From: Roseovarius aestuariivivens
GTDB taxonomy: Bacteria > Pseudomonadota > Alphaproteobacteria > Rhodobacterales > Rhodobacteraceae
Reading direction: 5' to 3'
Length of the DNA stretch: 64,000 nt
NCBI RefSeq assembly: GCF_004761875.1
Contig: NZ_SJEY01000003.1
Coordinates: 62,001 to 126,000 of the forward strand
Under the pieces are notes generated by a model. The model saw only the letters and a program-made list of their open reading frames with translations, was not told the DNA's origin and did no database searches. The position numbers and the translations under genes were made by a program. Below, one piece after another: positions 45,115 through 55,036 of this stretch; the stretch's first letter is position 1, and each line of letters begins with the position of its first letter.

Positions 45115-46305
45115 ATGGACATTCATGAATACCAGGCCAAGGAACTGCTGAAGAAATTCGGCGTGAACGTGCCCCGTGGCGGGATCGCCTACAGCCCCGA
45201 ACAAGCGGTCTATCGCGCCTCGGAGTTGTCCGGCGACAAATGGGTCGTGAAGGCCCAGATCCATTCCGGCGCGCGCGGCAAGGCGGGCGGTGTGCGCATC
45301 TGCTCGTCCGAGGAGGAGATCTCCGACGCGGCGCAATGGATGCTGGGACGAAAGCTTGTGACCCATCAAACCGGCCCGCAAGGCAAGCTGGTCAGCCGGC
45401 TTTATATCGAAGAAGCCACTAATATTGCGCAGGAAATCTATCTGGGCTTCGTGATGGACCGCAAGCTGGAGCGTGTGGTCGTCGTGGCATCGGCCCAGGG
45501 CGGAATGGAAATCGAGGAAATCTCGGCGGAAGAACCCGACTCGATTATCCGGTCGGTCGTGGACCCCGCTGTCGGCATGCAGAACTTCCAGGCGCGCGAG
45601 ATCGCGTTTTCCCTTGGGCTGGAACCAGCACTCATCCCGCAGGCCGTCAAGACCATCATCGGCTGCTATCAGATGATGTGGGAGCACGACGCCAACATGG
45701 TCGAGATCAATCCGCTCGTCGTGACCGGCGCCGGAGAAATCGTGGCGCTGGACGCCAAGGTAAGCTTTGACGAGAACGCGCTCTTCCGGCATCCCGACAT
45801 TTCCGAGCTGCGCGACAAGAGCCAGGAAGACCCGCGAGAGACCTACGCCGGCGACCGCGGCCTGAGCTATATCGGTCTCGACGGCAAGATCGGCTGCATC
45901 GTGAACGGCGCGGGCCTCGCCATGGCCACGCTCGACATGATCAAGATGGCCGGCGGCGAGCCCGCCAACTTTCTCGACGTAGGCGGTGGCGCCAGCCCCG
46001 AGCGCGTTCTGAAATCCTTCAAGGCGGTGCTCAACGACAAGAATGTCGAGGCGATCCTCGTGAACATCTTCGCGGGCATCAACCGCTGCGACTGGATTGC
46101 CGAAGGCGTGGTTCTTGCTGTGAAGGAACTCGACCTCAAGATACCGCTCGTGGTGCGCCTATCCGGAACGAATGTCGAGGAAGGTATGAAATTGCTTAAG
46201 GAAAGCGGGCTCGAAATCGAGACTGCGAACACCCTGGCCGAAGCCGCCGAAAAGGTGGTTGGCCTCTGGAAAGCATCTGACGAAACTCTGGCGGAGGCAA
46301 GCTGA
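45115..46305 (+). CDS. mtkA: Malate-CoA ligase (malate thiokinase), beta subunit
   Basis: 396-residue ATP-grasp subunit, related to Suc[42 protein letters not shown] and the C-terminal [15 protein letters not shown] are family motifs. It activates malate to malyl-CoA with ATP. Proximity to mclA and mtkB separates it from succinyl-CoA synthetase; the sequence alone would be ambiguous. A GAGGAGGAGAA site precedes the ATG. Confidence 0.9.
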   Translation: MDIHEYQAKELLKKFGVNVPRGGIAYSPEQAVYRASELSGDKWVVKAQIHSGARGKAGGVRICSSEEEISDAAQWMLGRKLVTHQTGPQGKLVSRLYIEEATNIAQEIYLGFVMDRKLERVVVVASAQGGMEIEEISAEEPDSIIRSVVDPAVGMQNFQAREIAFSLGLEPALIPQAVKTIIGCYQMMWEHDANMVEINPLVVTGAGEIVALDAKVSFDENALFRHPDISELRDKSQEDPRETYAGDRGLSYIGLDGKIGCIVNGAGLAMATLDMIKMAGGEPANFLDVGGGASPERVLKSFKAVLNDKNVEAILVNIFAGINRCDWIAEGVVLAVKELDLKIPLVVRLSGTNVEEGMKLLKESGLEIETANTLAEAAEKVVGLWKASDETLAEAS

Positions 46306-47186
46306 TGGCCATCATAATCAACAGCGAAACGAAGGTGCTTGTCACAGGCATCACCGGGCGGATCGGCTCATTCCACGCCCAGGACATGATCAACCACGGC
46401 ACAAACGTGGTTGGGGGCGTGACGCCGGGCAAAGGCGGTACGAAGCATCTGGGCCTGCCGGTCTTCAACACCGTCAAAGGGGCGGTCGCCGAAACCGGCG
46501 CTGAACTCGTCATTTCGTTTGTTCCGCCCCCGTTTGCGGCCGACAGCATCATGGAAGCAGCCGATGCTGGCATCAAAACCTGCGTCTGCATCGCAGACGG
46601 CATCCCCGCGCAGGACATGATCGACGTGAAACGCTACATGCGCCGCTACAAGGAAGAAAAGCGCATGCGCCTCATCGGGCCGAACTGCGCGGGTATCATC
46701 ACCCCGGGCCAGGCCTTTGCCGGACTAATGCCGCCACATATCTACAAGCCGGGCCGCGTCGGCATCGTCGGACGTTCCGGCACACTGGGTTACGAGGCGG
46801 CAAGCCAGATGAGCGATCGGGGCATCGGTGTCAGTTCCTCCATCGGGATCGGCGGTGATCCGATCAACGGATCCAGCTTCAAGGATATTCTTGAACTCTT
46901 CGAGGCCGATCCAGAGACCGACGCCGTTGTTCTCGTGGGCGAAATCGGCGGCCCGCAGGAAGCAGAAGCCGCGGAATATATCCGCGATCACATGACCAAG
47001 CCGGTCGCGGCGTATATCGCGGGTCTGTCTGCGCCCAAGGGACGGCGCATGGGACATGCTGGGGCGATCGTGTCGGCCTTCGGCGAATCCGCGCAGGAAA
47101 AGGTCGATATCCTGCAAGAGGCCGGCGTGACCATCGTGCCAACACCCTCGTCGTTCGGAGAAGTCGTTGCCAAAATGGTCGCCTGA
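46305..47186 (+). CDS. mtkB: Malate-CoA ligase (malate thiokinase), alpha subunit
   Basis: 293-residue SucD-like subunit that carries the phosphohistidine, His251 in MGHAGAI, and binds CoA through its N-terminal Rossmann domain (VLVTGITGRIGSFHAQDM). It overlaps mtkA by one base (TGATG). It completes the mclA-mtkA-mtkB unit. The serine-cycle genes glyA, ppc and gck are not in the window. Confidence 0.9.
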   Translation: MAIIINSETKVLVTGITGRIGSFHAQDMINHGTNVVGGVTPGKGGTKHLGLPVFNTVKGAVAETGAELVISFVPPPFAADSIMEAADAGIKTCVCIADGIPAQDMIDVKRYMRRYKEEKRMRLIGPNCAGIITPGQAFAGLMPPHIYKPGRVGIVGRSGTLGYEAASQMSDRGIGVSSSIGIGGDPINGSSFKDILELFEADPETDAVVLVGEIGGPQEAEAAEYIRDHMTKPVAAYIAGLSAPKGRRMGHAGAIVSAFGESAQEKVDILQEAGVTIVPTPSSFGEVVAKMVA

Positions 47187-47236
47187 CCTCTTCCGCCAAT
47201 CGTCAGAGACATGACGGTCGGACGGCGACCATGACA

Positions 47237-47273
47237 AAGCCCCGGCGCCCCATCCCGCGCCGGGGCTTTTTTT
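47237..47273 (+). terminator. Terminator of mclA-mtkAB
   Basis: A strong hairpin with 11-base arms, AAGCCCCGGCG / CGCCGGGGCTT, is followed by TTTTT. It is the best terminator in the window. Confidence 0.95.
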
Positions 47274-47315
47274 ACCGGCTGTTTCGTCGGCCAAGTGAAG
47301 CGTAAACAGTCGCCA

Positions 47316-47732
47316 TCAGGCCTCGTTGGTCGGACCGGATTGAGCGCCCTGCGCTTCCACCTGTTCAGCGAGCGCTTCGGCCCGCGCCGCGATTTCGGCC
47401 ATCGCCTCCGTTACCGTGCTCGGTATGACGGGCACTTCGATCTTCTGCGCTTCGGGCGCCGGCGCGTTACGCAGTTGTTCAAGCTCCGCCTCCTTCTCGG
47501 CCATTTTATCATCTGCCTCGCGCAGCTTGTCCTGGAAACCGGCCGTCTTGTCGGCCAGCATCAGCCCTGCCATCAGCAGCATGCGCGCCTCGGGAATGCG
47601 CCCGATCTGCGCCGACAGCACAGACGCCTCTTCGTCCAGCATCTTGGCGGCGGCATGCAGATAATGCTCTTCGCCTTCCTGGCAGGCGACGTCGAACTTC
47701 CGGCCACCGATCTCGATCTGTACCTCTGGCAT
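47316..47732 (-). CDS. zapA: Cell division protein ZapA
   Basis: 138-residue FtsZ-ring stabiliser. The N-terminal VQIEIGGRKFDVACQEGEE beta-strand region and the following long helix (LLMAGLMLADKTAGFQDKL) match ZapA. The Ala/Glu-rich C-terminal part, about 60 residues past the family core, is an alphaproteobacterial extension. The gene starts at the stop of the upstream coiled-coil gene (1-base overlap), so the two are coexpressed. Confidence 0.88.
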   Translation of the reverse strand: MPEVQIEIGGRKFDVACQEGEEHYLHAAAKMLDEEASVLSAQIGRIPEARMLLMAGLMLADKTAGFQDKLREADDKMAEKEAELEQLRNAPAPEAQKIEVPVIPSTVTEAMAEIAARAEALAEQVEAQGAQSGPTNEA

Positions 47733-48238
47733 CAGGCCTCCTCCCTGTCGCTTGCGCCGGCATCCGCATCTGTCGCGCCCTCGATCGCCGCGCTCAGCAT
47801 GGCGAGGATCGCCTCGGTTTCGGCGCGGTCAGTGGCACGCGTGGCGCGAAGGCTTTCCAACTCGGCCAGCATTGACTTGTTGATCAGGTGCGGCTCGGCC
47901 ACGCCCGCCTCGTTGGCTTCGCGCAGCGCCTTGTTGTTGTCGCGCAGCTGCTGATTTGCTCGGCGCAAGGCCTGCAGCTCTGTGTCAAGCTTAGTCATTT
48001 CAGCCGATTTCGCCTCGCGGGCGGCTTCAAGCTTCTCCTCCAGCGCGTTGCGCTTGGTCCGAAGCGCCTTGATGCGCTCCTGCAGCTGTTCGTTGGCTAA
48101 TTTCTCGTCATCGAGCGCCTGGCGAAGCTCATTGAGTTCCGCCGGGTCCGCTGCACCGCCCGATCCGGCCTCGATCTGGGTACCGATCCGGTCGAGCGCG
48201 GCGTTGATGCGCCTCTGGAATTCCTCGATCTCGCTCAT
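47732..48238 (-). CDS. Coiled-coil protein upstream of zapA
   Basis: 168 residues from Met at 48238 (MSEIEEFQRRINAAL); an ATG 7 codons upstream is also in frame. Residues about 35-125 are a continuous Leu/Glu/Lys/Arg heptad region, predicted as a long coiled coil. The tail is Ala/Asp-rich. No membrane segment or enzyme motif. Position next to zapA suggests a partner in division, in the way ZapB and related coiled coils work, but that is inference. Confidence 0.75.
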   Translation of the reverse strand: MSEIEEFQRRINAALDRIGTQIEAGSGGAADPAELNELRQALDDEKLANEQLQERIKALRTKRNALEEKLEAAREAKSAEMTKLDTELQALRRANQQLRDNNKALREANEAGVAEPHLINKSMLAELESLRATRATDRAETEAILAMLSAAIEGATDADAGASDREEA

Positions 48239-48462
48239 TTCCTCATCCCGTCTGATCATTTTTTATGTTTGCGACCGCGCCCGCCAAACGGCAAGCCACG
48301 AATCGCATCGCCCGCGATACGGGTCAAGTCTACCTAATGACACGGGAAAATGCGCCCCCTTCGGAAATGCGGTTGCGGGCCGCCTTGATCTTTGGACCGG
48401 GGCTGATATGCAACGGGCCAAGACCTAACCTTATCCTTCTTTCTGGCAAAGGAAGCTGCCCC

Positions 48463-50481
48463 TTGGATATCGCCGCCCTGCGCTCTGCACACCCCGAACA
48501 CTGGACCAAAGCCGCCGCCATCCGCGCGCTGACGCTCGATGCCGTGCACGCCGCCAATTCCGGCCATTCAGGCATGCCGATGGGCATGGCCGATGTCGCC
48601 ACGGTGCTTTTCGAAAAGCACCTGAAGTTCGACGCCGCAGCGCCCGGATGGGCGGATCGCGACCGGTTCATCCTGTCCGCGGGTCACGGCTCGATGCTGC
48701 TCTATTCACTGTTATACCTGACCGGGTACGAAGGCATGAGCCTTGAGGAAATCAAGAACTTCCGCCAGTGGGGCGCCAAGACCGCCGGACATCCGGAAAA
48801 CTTCCTGCACGACGGGATCGAAACCACGACCGGTCCTCTGGGACAAGGCATCGCCAACGCCGTTGGCTTCGCCATCGCCGAGGAAGCCCTGCGCGCGCGG
48901 TTTTCGCGCAAGATCGTCGACCACCATACCTATGTGATCGCCGGCGACGGTTGCCTGATGGAAGGTGTCAGCCAGGAAGCTATCGGTCTTGCCGGGCGCC
49001 TGGGTCTGTCAAAGCTTATCGTGATGTGGGACAACAACAACATCACCATCGACGGCACCGTTGATCTTGCCGACCGCACCGACCAGATCAAACGTTTCCG
49101 CGCCAGCGGATGGCAAGTGGTGGAATGCGACGGCCACAATCCCGAAGAGATCGACGCGGCGCTGACCAAGGCCAAGACGGGCCGTCGCCCCACCATGATC
49201 GCCTGCAAGACGCATATTGCGCTTGGCCACGCGGCACAGGACACGTCGAAAGGCCACGGCGCTCTGACAGATCCAGATCAGCTTGCGGCGGCGAAAGCGG
49301 CCTATGGCTGGTCGACAGGCCCCTTCGAAGTACCCGCCGACGTGAAATCCGCGTGGGAAAAAATCGGCGCGCGCGGGGCGGTGGACCGCGCCGAGTGGCT
49401 CTCGCGGCTTGGCGACATGAGTGAACGCCGCCGCGCCGAATTCGACCGGGTTATGGCCGGTGAGCCCTCAAAGAAGCTGACCGCGCGGATCCGGGCGCTT
49501 AAAAAGCAGATTTCGGAAGAAAAGCCCAAGGTCGCCACCCGCAAATCAAGCGAGATGGTACTCGAGGTCGTGAACCCGGTAATGCAGGAAACCATCGGCG
49601 GCTCGGCGGATCTTTCAGGCTCCAACAACACCCGATCTGGGGACATGACCGTTTTCGATGAGGGCAATCGCAAGGGCCGCTACATCCATTACGGCATCCG
49701 TGAACATGGTATGGCGGCGGCGATGAACGGCATGGCGCTACATGGCGGCATCCGCCCGTATGGCGGCACTTTCATGTGCTTCACGGACTACGCCCGGCCC
49801 GCGATGCGCTTGGCGGCTCTGATGAAAATCCCGACCGTGTTTGTCATGACGCATGACAGCATCGGCTTGGGCGAGGACGGCCCGACCCACCAACCGGTCG
49901 AGCATCTCGCAATCAGCCGCGCAACCCCCAACACCATGGTCTTTCGTCCCTGCGACACGGTGGAAACCGCCGAGGCTTGGGAAATCGCAATGCAGTCCAA
50001 AACCACGCCTTCCGTTCTGTCGCTCACGCGTCAGGGCGTGCCTACGCTGCGTATGGACCATAAGCAAAAGAACCTCAGCGCGCAGGGCGCATATGTTCTC
50101 GCCGACGCCACAGGCACCCGACAGGCCATCCTGCTTGCCACCGGATCGGAAGTGGCCATCGCCATGGCGGCGCGCGACATGCTCGAGGCAGAGGGGATCG
50201 GGACCCGCGTTGTGTCCATGCCGTGTTGGGAGCTTTTCGAGATGCAGGACGAGGCTTACCGCAAGCGCATTCTGCCCGGCGGTCAGGCCGTGCGCGTGGG
50301 CGTTGAGGCGGCGGTGCGGCAAGGCTGGGACCGCTGGCTTTGCGGCGAGCGCGCAAAACCCGGCAAATCGGATTTCGTCGGCATGACCGGCTTCGGGGCC
50401 TCGGCCCCCGCCGAGGAGCTTTACGAGAAATTCGGCATCACGGCCGAGAACGTCGTGGCCAAGGTCAAGGCGCTGCTCTGA
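48463..50481 (+). CDS. tkt: Transketolase
   Basis: 672-residue thiamine-diphosphate enzyme of the pentose phosphate and Calvin-type pathways. The start TTG at 48463 has an AAGGAAG site and gives the usual N-terminus ([27 protein letters not shown]). The thiamine motif is [13 protein letters not shown] to NNN; the active-site Glu is in [20 protein letters not shown]. The frame runs 66 codons farther upstream without family similarity. Transketolase also supplies pentose phosphates alongside gap, encoded 2.5 kb away. Confidence 0.95.
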   Translation: MDIAALRSAHPEHWTKAAAIRALTLDAVHAANSGHSGMPMGMADVATVLFEKHLKFDAAAPGWADRDRFILSAGHGSMLLYSLLYLTGYEGMSLEEIKNFRQWGAKTAGHPENFLHDGIETTTGPLGQGIANAVGFAIAEEALRARFSRKIVDHHTYVIAGDGCLMEGVSQEAIGLAGRLGLSKLIVMWDNNNITIDGTVDLADRTDQIKRFRASGWQVVECDGHNPEEIDAALTKAKTGRRPTMIACKTHIALGHAAQDTSKGHGALTDPDQLAAAKAAYGWSTGPFEVPADVKSAWEKIGARGAVDRAEWLSRLGDMSERRRAEFDRVMAGEPSKKLTARIRALKKQISEEKPKVATRKSSEMVLEVVNPVMQETIGGSADLSGSNNTRSGDMTVFDEGNRKGRYIHYGIREHGMAAAMNGMALHGGIRPYGGTFMCFTDYARPAMRLAALMKIPTVFVMTHDSIGLGEDGPTHQPVEHLAISRATPNTMVFRPCDTVETAEAWEIAMQSKTTPSVLSLTRQGVPTLRMDHKQKNLSAQGAYVLADATGTRQAILLATGSEVAIAMAARDMLEAEGIGTRVVSMPCWELFEMQDEAYRKRILPGGQAVRVGVEAAVRQGWDRWLCGERAKPGKSDFVGMTGFGASAPAEELYEKFGITAENVVAKVKALL

Positions 50482-50560
50482 CCGCGGCACCTCGCCGCGC
50501 TGCGGAACAGGCCGAAACAATTGGGGGTTTGTCTTTCAGGTAGTTGAAGGAGACCCCCAG

Positions 50561-51772
50561 ATGACCGTCCGTACGATTCTGACGACCACCGCCCTCGCAG
50601 CGGCATTCCCCGCGCTTCCTCTTGTGGCGCAAACCTACGAACGCAGCGCCCCTGCGACAGATTTCGCGCCGGCCTTCGAGGCACAAACACGCGCGCCACT
50701 AATTGACAGCGGCGTGACCTTGGAGGTTGAGGAAGTGGCGACCGGCCTCGTTCATCCATGGGGGATCGAGGTTCTGCCGGATAATGCCGGCTATCTCGTC
50801 ACCGAGCGTCCCGGACGTATGCGTCACATTACCCGCGACGGCACGCTTTCCGATCCTATCAGCGGCACGCCCGAGGTCGTCGCCGAAAAGCAGGGCGGCC
50901 TGCTCGACGTGGCGCTTGCGCCCGACTTTGCCGATAGCCGTCGGGTTTATCTGACCTACGCCAAGCCTGTGGGCGACAGTCTCTCCGCGACCGCGGCGGC
51001 CTATGCGGTGCTGAGCGAGGACATGACCGCGCTCACCGGTCTCACGGACATTTTCGTGCAAGAGCCCGGCGCCACCGCCCCGATGCATTTCGGCTCACGG
51101 GTCATCTTCGACGCTCAGGGCCACGTCTTTGTCACCACTGGCGAGCATTCAACTTTCAAGTACCGCGAATATGCGCAGGACCCGTCGAACACCTTTGGCG
51201 TCGTGGCGCGACTGACGCTCGACGGTGAGGTGCCACAGGACAATCCCTTCGTCGGCGACGACGACGCGCTCGACACGATCTGGTCATTTGGGCACCGCAA
51301 CATCCAAGGGGCCATGATACGCGACGGCGCGCTTTGGACCATCGAACATGGGCCCAAGGGCGGCGATGAGCTCAACAAGCCAGAGGCGGGCAAGAACTAC
51401 GGCTGGCCGGTCATCTCTTACGGGCTGACCTATGGCGGTGATCCGATCGGCTCGGGCAAGGCTCGGATGGATGGCATGGAACAGCCGGTCTACTATTGGG
51501 ATCCGGTCATCGCGCCGGGCGGAATGATCACTTATGACGGCGACATGTTCAGCGACTGGCAGAATGACGTTTTCATCGGGTCGCTCGCACCGGGCGGTAT
51601 CGTTCGGCTTGAACTGGAAGATGACCGTGCAAGCGCAGAGGAACGTCTCAGCATGGATCTGGGCCGCGTGCGGGATGTCGAGGTCGATACCGACGGCGCG
51701 ATCTTGGCAATCACCGATTTCGAGGATGGCAGGCTGGTGCGCCTGACGCCGGAAACCGACGAAGGCAGCTAA
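50561..51772 (+). CDS. PQQ-dependent sugar dehydrogenase (YliI/Asd family)
   Basis: 403-residue exported beta-propeller protein; signal peptide about residues 1-24 (ending VAQT). The blocks GLVHPWGIEVLPD, GLLDVALAPDF, VFVTTGEHSTFK, GHRNIQGAM and EHGPKGGDELNKPEAGKNYGWP are diagnostic of the aldose sugar dehydrogenase YliI. It is separate from the dehydrogenase at 38.6 kb (different subfamily and no linked cytochrome). A GAAGGAGA site precedes the ATG. Confidence 0.93.
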   Translation: MTVRTILTTTALAAAFPALPLVAQTYERSAPATDFAPAFEAQTRAPLIDSGVTLEVEEVATGLVHPWGIEVLPDNAGYLVTERPGRMRHITRDGTLSDPISGTPEVVAEKQGGLLDVALAPDFADSRRVYLTYAKPVGDSLSATAAAYAVLSEDMTALTGLTDIFVQEPGATAPMHFGSRVIFDAQGHVFVTTGEHSTFKYREYAQDPSNTFGVVARLTLDGEVPQDNPFVGDDDALDTIWSFGHRNIQGAMIRDGALWTIEHGPKGGDELNKPEAGKNYGWPVISYGLTYGGDPIGSGKARMDGMEQPVYYWDPVIAPGGMITYDGDMFSDWQNDVFIGSLAPGGIVRLELEDDRASAEERLSMDLGRVRDVEVDTDGAILAITDFEDGRLVRLTPETDEGS

Positions 51773-51840
51773 CCATCGCCATCAGGCCGAGCTTTAGCGC
51801 GGCCTCGCGCGCTCAGGGCCGTCCTCCGGGGCGGCCTTTT

Positions 51841-52800
51841 TCAATGCGCGGCTTTCTCGCCGAAGACCTTGCCCCACACCGGTGCGACCAGCTTGGTGCC
51901 GATCGGAATGAGCACGATGCCGAGCACAAGACCAAGCACACCGTCAAGCGCCGCCTTCGCGGACCAGTCAAGCGCCGCTTGCCCGCCTCCGACGGCGTGG
52001 GCGGCATGTTCGATGGTCTCCTCGGGCCAGTGCCAGCCCATCTGATGCGCAGTATGCACGATGATCGATCCCCCGACCCAAAGCATCGCCGCCGTTCCGA
52101 CCACCATCAAAGCCTTCAGGAAATAAGGCATGCCCCGCACGATGCCCCGCCCCACCGCCCGCGTCACGCTGAGCCGACCTGACTTGGCCATGAAGAGCCC
52201 CGCATCGTCGGCCTTCACGATCAGCGCCACCGCGCCATAAACCGCCGCCGTGATGCCAACTGCGACCAGCGCCAGCGTTGCCGCTTCCATCCAGAAATTG
52301 CTTTCGGGGATGGCCGACAGTGCAATGGTCATGATCTCCGCCGACAGGATGAAATCCGTCTTGATCGCGCCCTTGACCTTTTGCTCTTCCAGATGAGTAG
52401 GGTCCTTGTTTTCATGGCTTCCGTCCGGTCCGCCATGGTGCTTGCCGAACCCAAGCGCGTGGGCCACCTTCTCGGCGCCTTCGAAACACAGATAGGAACC
52501 GCCAAGCATGAGAAGCGGCGGAATAAGCCATGGCGCAAAATTCGACATGGCAAGCCCGGCAGGCAACAGAAACACCAGTTTGTTGAACAAAGATCCCCGC
52601 GCGATGCGCCAGACGATCGGCAATTCCCGCGCAGGTGCAAATCCCTGCATGTATTTCGGCGTCACGGCGGCATCGTCGATGGCGGCGCCTGCCGCCTTGG
52701 CGCCGGCCTTGGCCGCCTGCCCTGCAACGTCGTCGATCGACGCCGCGGCCACCTTCACAAGACCCGCCACATCGTCCAGCAACGCCAATAGACCACTCAT
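51841..52800 (-). CDS. DUF808 (YedI-like) membrane protein
   Basis: 319-residue membrane protein. The N-terminal SGLLALLDDVAGLVKVAAASIDDVAGQAAKAG and DDAAVTPKYMQGF are near-perfect DUF808 signatures. The rest has about seven hydrophobic segments with a charged His-rich loop (KHHGGPDGSHENKDP) near residues 120-135. The function is unknown in any species. Divergent from gap. Confidence 0.9.
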   Translation of the reverse strand: MSGLLALLDDVAGLVKVAAASIDDVAGQAAKAGAKAAGAAIDDAAVTPKYMQGFAPARELPIVWRIARGSLFNKLVFLLPAGLAMSNFAPWLIPPLLMLGGSYLCFEGAEKVAHALGFGKHHGGPDGSHENKDPTHLEEQKVKGAIKTDFILSAEIMTIALSAIPESNFWMEAATLALVAVGITAAVYGAVALIVKADDAGLFMAKSGRLSVTRAVGRGIVRGMPYFLKALMVVGTAAMLWVGGSIIVHTAHQMGWHWPEETIEHAAHAVGGGQAALDWSAKAALDGVLGLVLGIVLIPIGTKLVAPVWGKVFGEKAAH

Positions 52801-52972
52801 ACCCTCGCCCCTCTCGCTTCTGCCTCATACCGAGTTAGCGCAATCATGGTCACAGGCATCCGATTTGCGCAAACGGTTATCGCTAACACCCTGTCCTCCC
52901 GGCATTTTAACCTTTTAGCCCCCCTCTGCCCCGTCTATATCGCGGGCAAGCCACACCAAGGAGACCTGTCTT

Positions 52973-53974
52973 ATGACCATCAAAGTCGGGATCAACGGCT
53001 TCGGCCGGATCGGACGCTGCACCCTTGCCCATATCGCCGCCAGCGGGCGCAAAGATATCGAGGTCACCAAGGTCAACGCCACCGGCCCGCTGGAAACCGC
53101 GGCGCACCTCATCAAGCACGACAGCGTGCACGGTCGCTTCCCGGGCGAGATCACGCTGGGCGACGGAACAATGGACTTGGGCCGTGGCCCGATGCAGATG
53201 TATTCCACTTACGACATGGATGAGCTCGACTGGTCCGGCGTCGATGTGGTGCTGGAATGCACCGGCAAGTTCAACGACGGCGAGAAGGCCAAGAAACACC
53301 TGGAACGCGGCGCGGGCAAGGTCCTGCTGTCGGCGCCGGGCAAGAACGTGGACCGCACAGTGGTCTTCGGCGTCAATGACGGCGACCTGCAACCGGGCGA
53401 GCGGATGATCTCCAACGGGTCCTGCACCACGAACTGTCTCGCGCCAGTCGCCAAGGTCCTGCACGAGGCGATTGGCATCGAGAGCGGAATCATGACCACG
53501 ATCCACGCCTATACCGGCGACCAGCCCACGCTCGACCGCCGGCACAAGGACCTCTACCGCGCGCGCGCCGCAGCCATGTCGATGATCCCCACCTCCACCG
53601 GCGCCGCAAAGGCTCTGGGCGAAGTTCTGCCCGACCTGAAAGGCAAGCTCGACGGCTCAGCCATCCGCGTGCCCACGCCAAACGTGTCCGCTGTGGACCT
53701 GACCTTCCTTGCCAAGAAGGACGTGACGGAGGCGGATGTGAACGAAGCTGTGGCCACAGCCGCCGCAGGGCCGATGAAAGGTATTCTGGGATACGACCCC
53801 GAGCCAAAAGTATCGATCGACTTTAACCATACCGAAGAAAGCTCGATCTTCGCGCCCGAGCAGACTCGTGTCACTGGCGGGCGTCTGGTGCGCGTTCTGG
53901 CTTGGTACGACAACGAATGGGGCTTTTCGTGCCGCATGGCGGACGTGGCCGTAGCGATGGCAAAGCTGTCGTAA
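52973..53974 (+). CDS. gap: Glyceraldehyde-3-phosphate dehydrogenase
   Basis: 333-residue glycolytic enzyme. The NAD-binding VGINGFGRIGRCTL and the active-site SNGSCTTNC (Cys151) are intact; RAAAMSMIPTSTGAAKAL and the C-terminal WYDNEWGFSCRM are typical. The coenzyme loop residue after the second beta-strand is NATG, so cofactor preference is uncertain. A CAAGGAGACC site precedes the ATG. Confidence 0.96.
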   Translation: MTIKVGINGFGRIGRCTLAHIAASGRKDIEVTKVNATGPLETAAHLIKHDSVHGRFPGEITLGDGTMDLGRGPMQMYSTYDMDELDWSGVDVVLECTGKFNDGEKAKKHLERGAGKVLLSAPGKNVDRTVVFGVNDGDLQPGERMISNGSCTTNCLAPVAKVLHEAIGIESGIMTTIHAYTGDQPTLDRRHKDLYRARAAAMSMIPTSTGAAKALGEVLPDLKGKLDGSAIRVPTPNVSAVDLTFLAKKDVTEADVNEAVATAAAGPMKGILGYDPEPKVSIDFNHTEESSIFAPEQTRVTGGRLVRVLAWYDNEWGFSCRMADVAVAMAKLS

Positions 53975-53998
53975 GACCGCACTCTAAGCATCTGATTT

Positions 53999-54034
53999 AA
54001 AAGGCTCCCGATGCGTCGCACGGGGGCCTTTTCG
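53999..54034 (+). terminator. Terminator of gap
   Basis: Arms AAGGCTCCCG and CGGGGGCCTT pair with one wobble around a 10-base loop, then TTCG. It separates gap from the PepSY operon. Confidence 0.8.
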
Positions 54035-54188
54035 TATCTGCTTTCCTGATGTCGGCACATAAACCTTGGGTGTATACCCGCCCTTGTCCCCCGATCCGCC
54101 GATAGAGACACATTCCCGACCTGTCTATTTCGGTCGCGGCAGAGCGCATCCTGCCCCTGCCAGACAAGAAACCGAAAGGACATTTCCC

Positions 54189-54440
54189 ATGACACGCATC
54201 ATCGCCCTCGCCCTTGCCATCGCCGCAGGCTCCATGGCCGTTGCCTCGGACGACGAAAAACTGAACGACACCGCCAAGGCCTACGAGATCCGCGCCATCC
54301 TCGCCGAGCAGGGCTATGAGGTGCGCAAGATCGAGGTCGAAGACGGCATGTACGAGGCCTACGCCATGAAGGACGGGCAACGCTACGAGGTCTATCTCGA
54401 CAAGCAACTCGACATCGTCAAATCCGAGCGTGACGACTGA
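54189..54440 (+). CDS. Small exported PepSY-domain protein
   Basis: 83 residues with a signal peptide (about 1-20, ALAIAAGSMAVASD) and one PepSY domain (AYEIRAILAEQGYEVRKIEVEDGMYEAYA...YEVYLDKQLDIV). It is periplasmic. PepSY proteins often pair with membrane b-type cytochromes or act as inhibitory modules. The gene precedes a cytochrome b561 gene by 56 bases. An AAAGGACA site precedes the ATG. Confidence 0.88.
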   Translation: MTRIIALALAIAAGSMAVASDDEKLNDTAKAYEIRAILAEQGYEVRKIEVEDGMYEAYAMKDGQRYEVYLDKQLDIVKSERDD

Positions 54441-54496
54441 CGCCAACCGGGCCGGCCCTTTCCCCCGGTGGCCGGCCCCTTCACCGGAGTGAAGCC

Positions 54497-55036
54497 ATGA
54501 AAACCTACAAGGTCTGGGACCCCTTTCTTCGGGTCTTTCACTGGACGCTGGCGTCCAGCTTTGTCGCCAACGCCTTTTTCATCGACGAAGACGTGCCCGC
54601 CCATGAATGGCTGGGCTACGCGCTGGTCGTGCTGGTGGGACTGCGTCTGATATGGGGGCTCATCGGGCCCCACCATGCCAGATTCTCAAGCTTCGCCCCC
54701 AGCCAGACCGAGTTGACCGGTCAGGTGGCCGATATCGCGCTACGCCGCCGACGCACCCATCTGGGTCATTCTCCGCTGGGCGCGCTGATGATTGCGAACC
54801 TGTTGCTGACGGTCCTCGCCATAGGAGCCACAGGGTACTTGATGACCACAAACGTCTTCTGGGGTGTCGAATGGGTTGAAGAGGCGCACGAGGCGCTAGT
54901 CCTTTGGGCCGAATTCTCGGTACTCGCCCACATCGCGGCGGTTCTGTTGGAAAGCCTGCGCACCGGTGTCAACTTGCCCCGCTCGATGATAACTGGGTGC
55001 AAAACGATACCAGACGACGTAAAGCTTGAGACATGA
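54497..55036 (+). CDS. Cytochrome b561-family membrane protein
   Basis: 179-residue four-helix membrane protein. The N-terminal VWDPFLRVFHWTLA and histidines in helices 1, 2 and 4 (DVPAHEWLGYALV, LWAEFSVLAHIAAVLLES) are those of prokaryotic b561, which holds two haems b and moves electrons across the membrane. It overlaps the next gene by 4 bases (ATGA). With the PepSY gene upstream, it forms a three-gene unit. A GGAGTGAAG site precedes the ATG. Confidence 0.9.
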   Translation: MKTYKVWDPFLRVFHWTLASSFVANAFFIDEDVPAHEWLGYALVVLVGLRLIWGLIGPHHARFSSFAPSQTELTGQVADIALRRRRTHLGHSPLGALMIANLLLTVLAIGATGYLMTTNVFWGVEWVEEAHEALVLWAEFSVLAHIAAVLLESLRTGVNLPRSMITGCKTIPDDVKLET

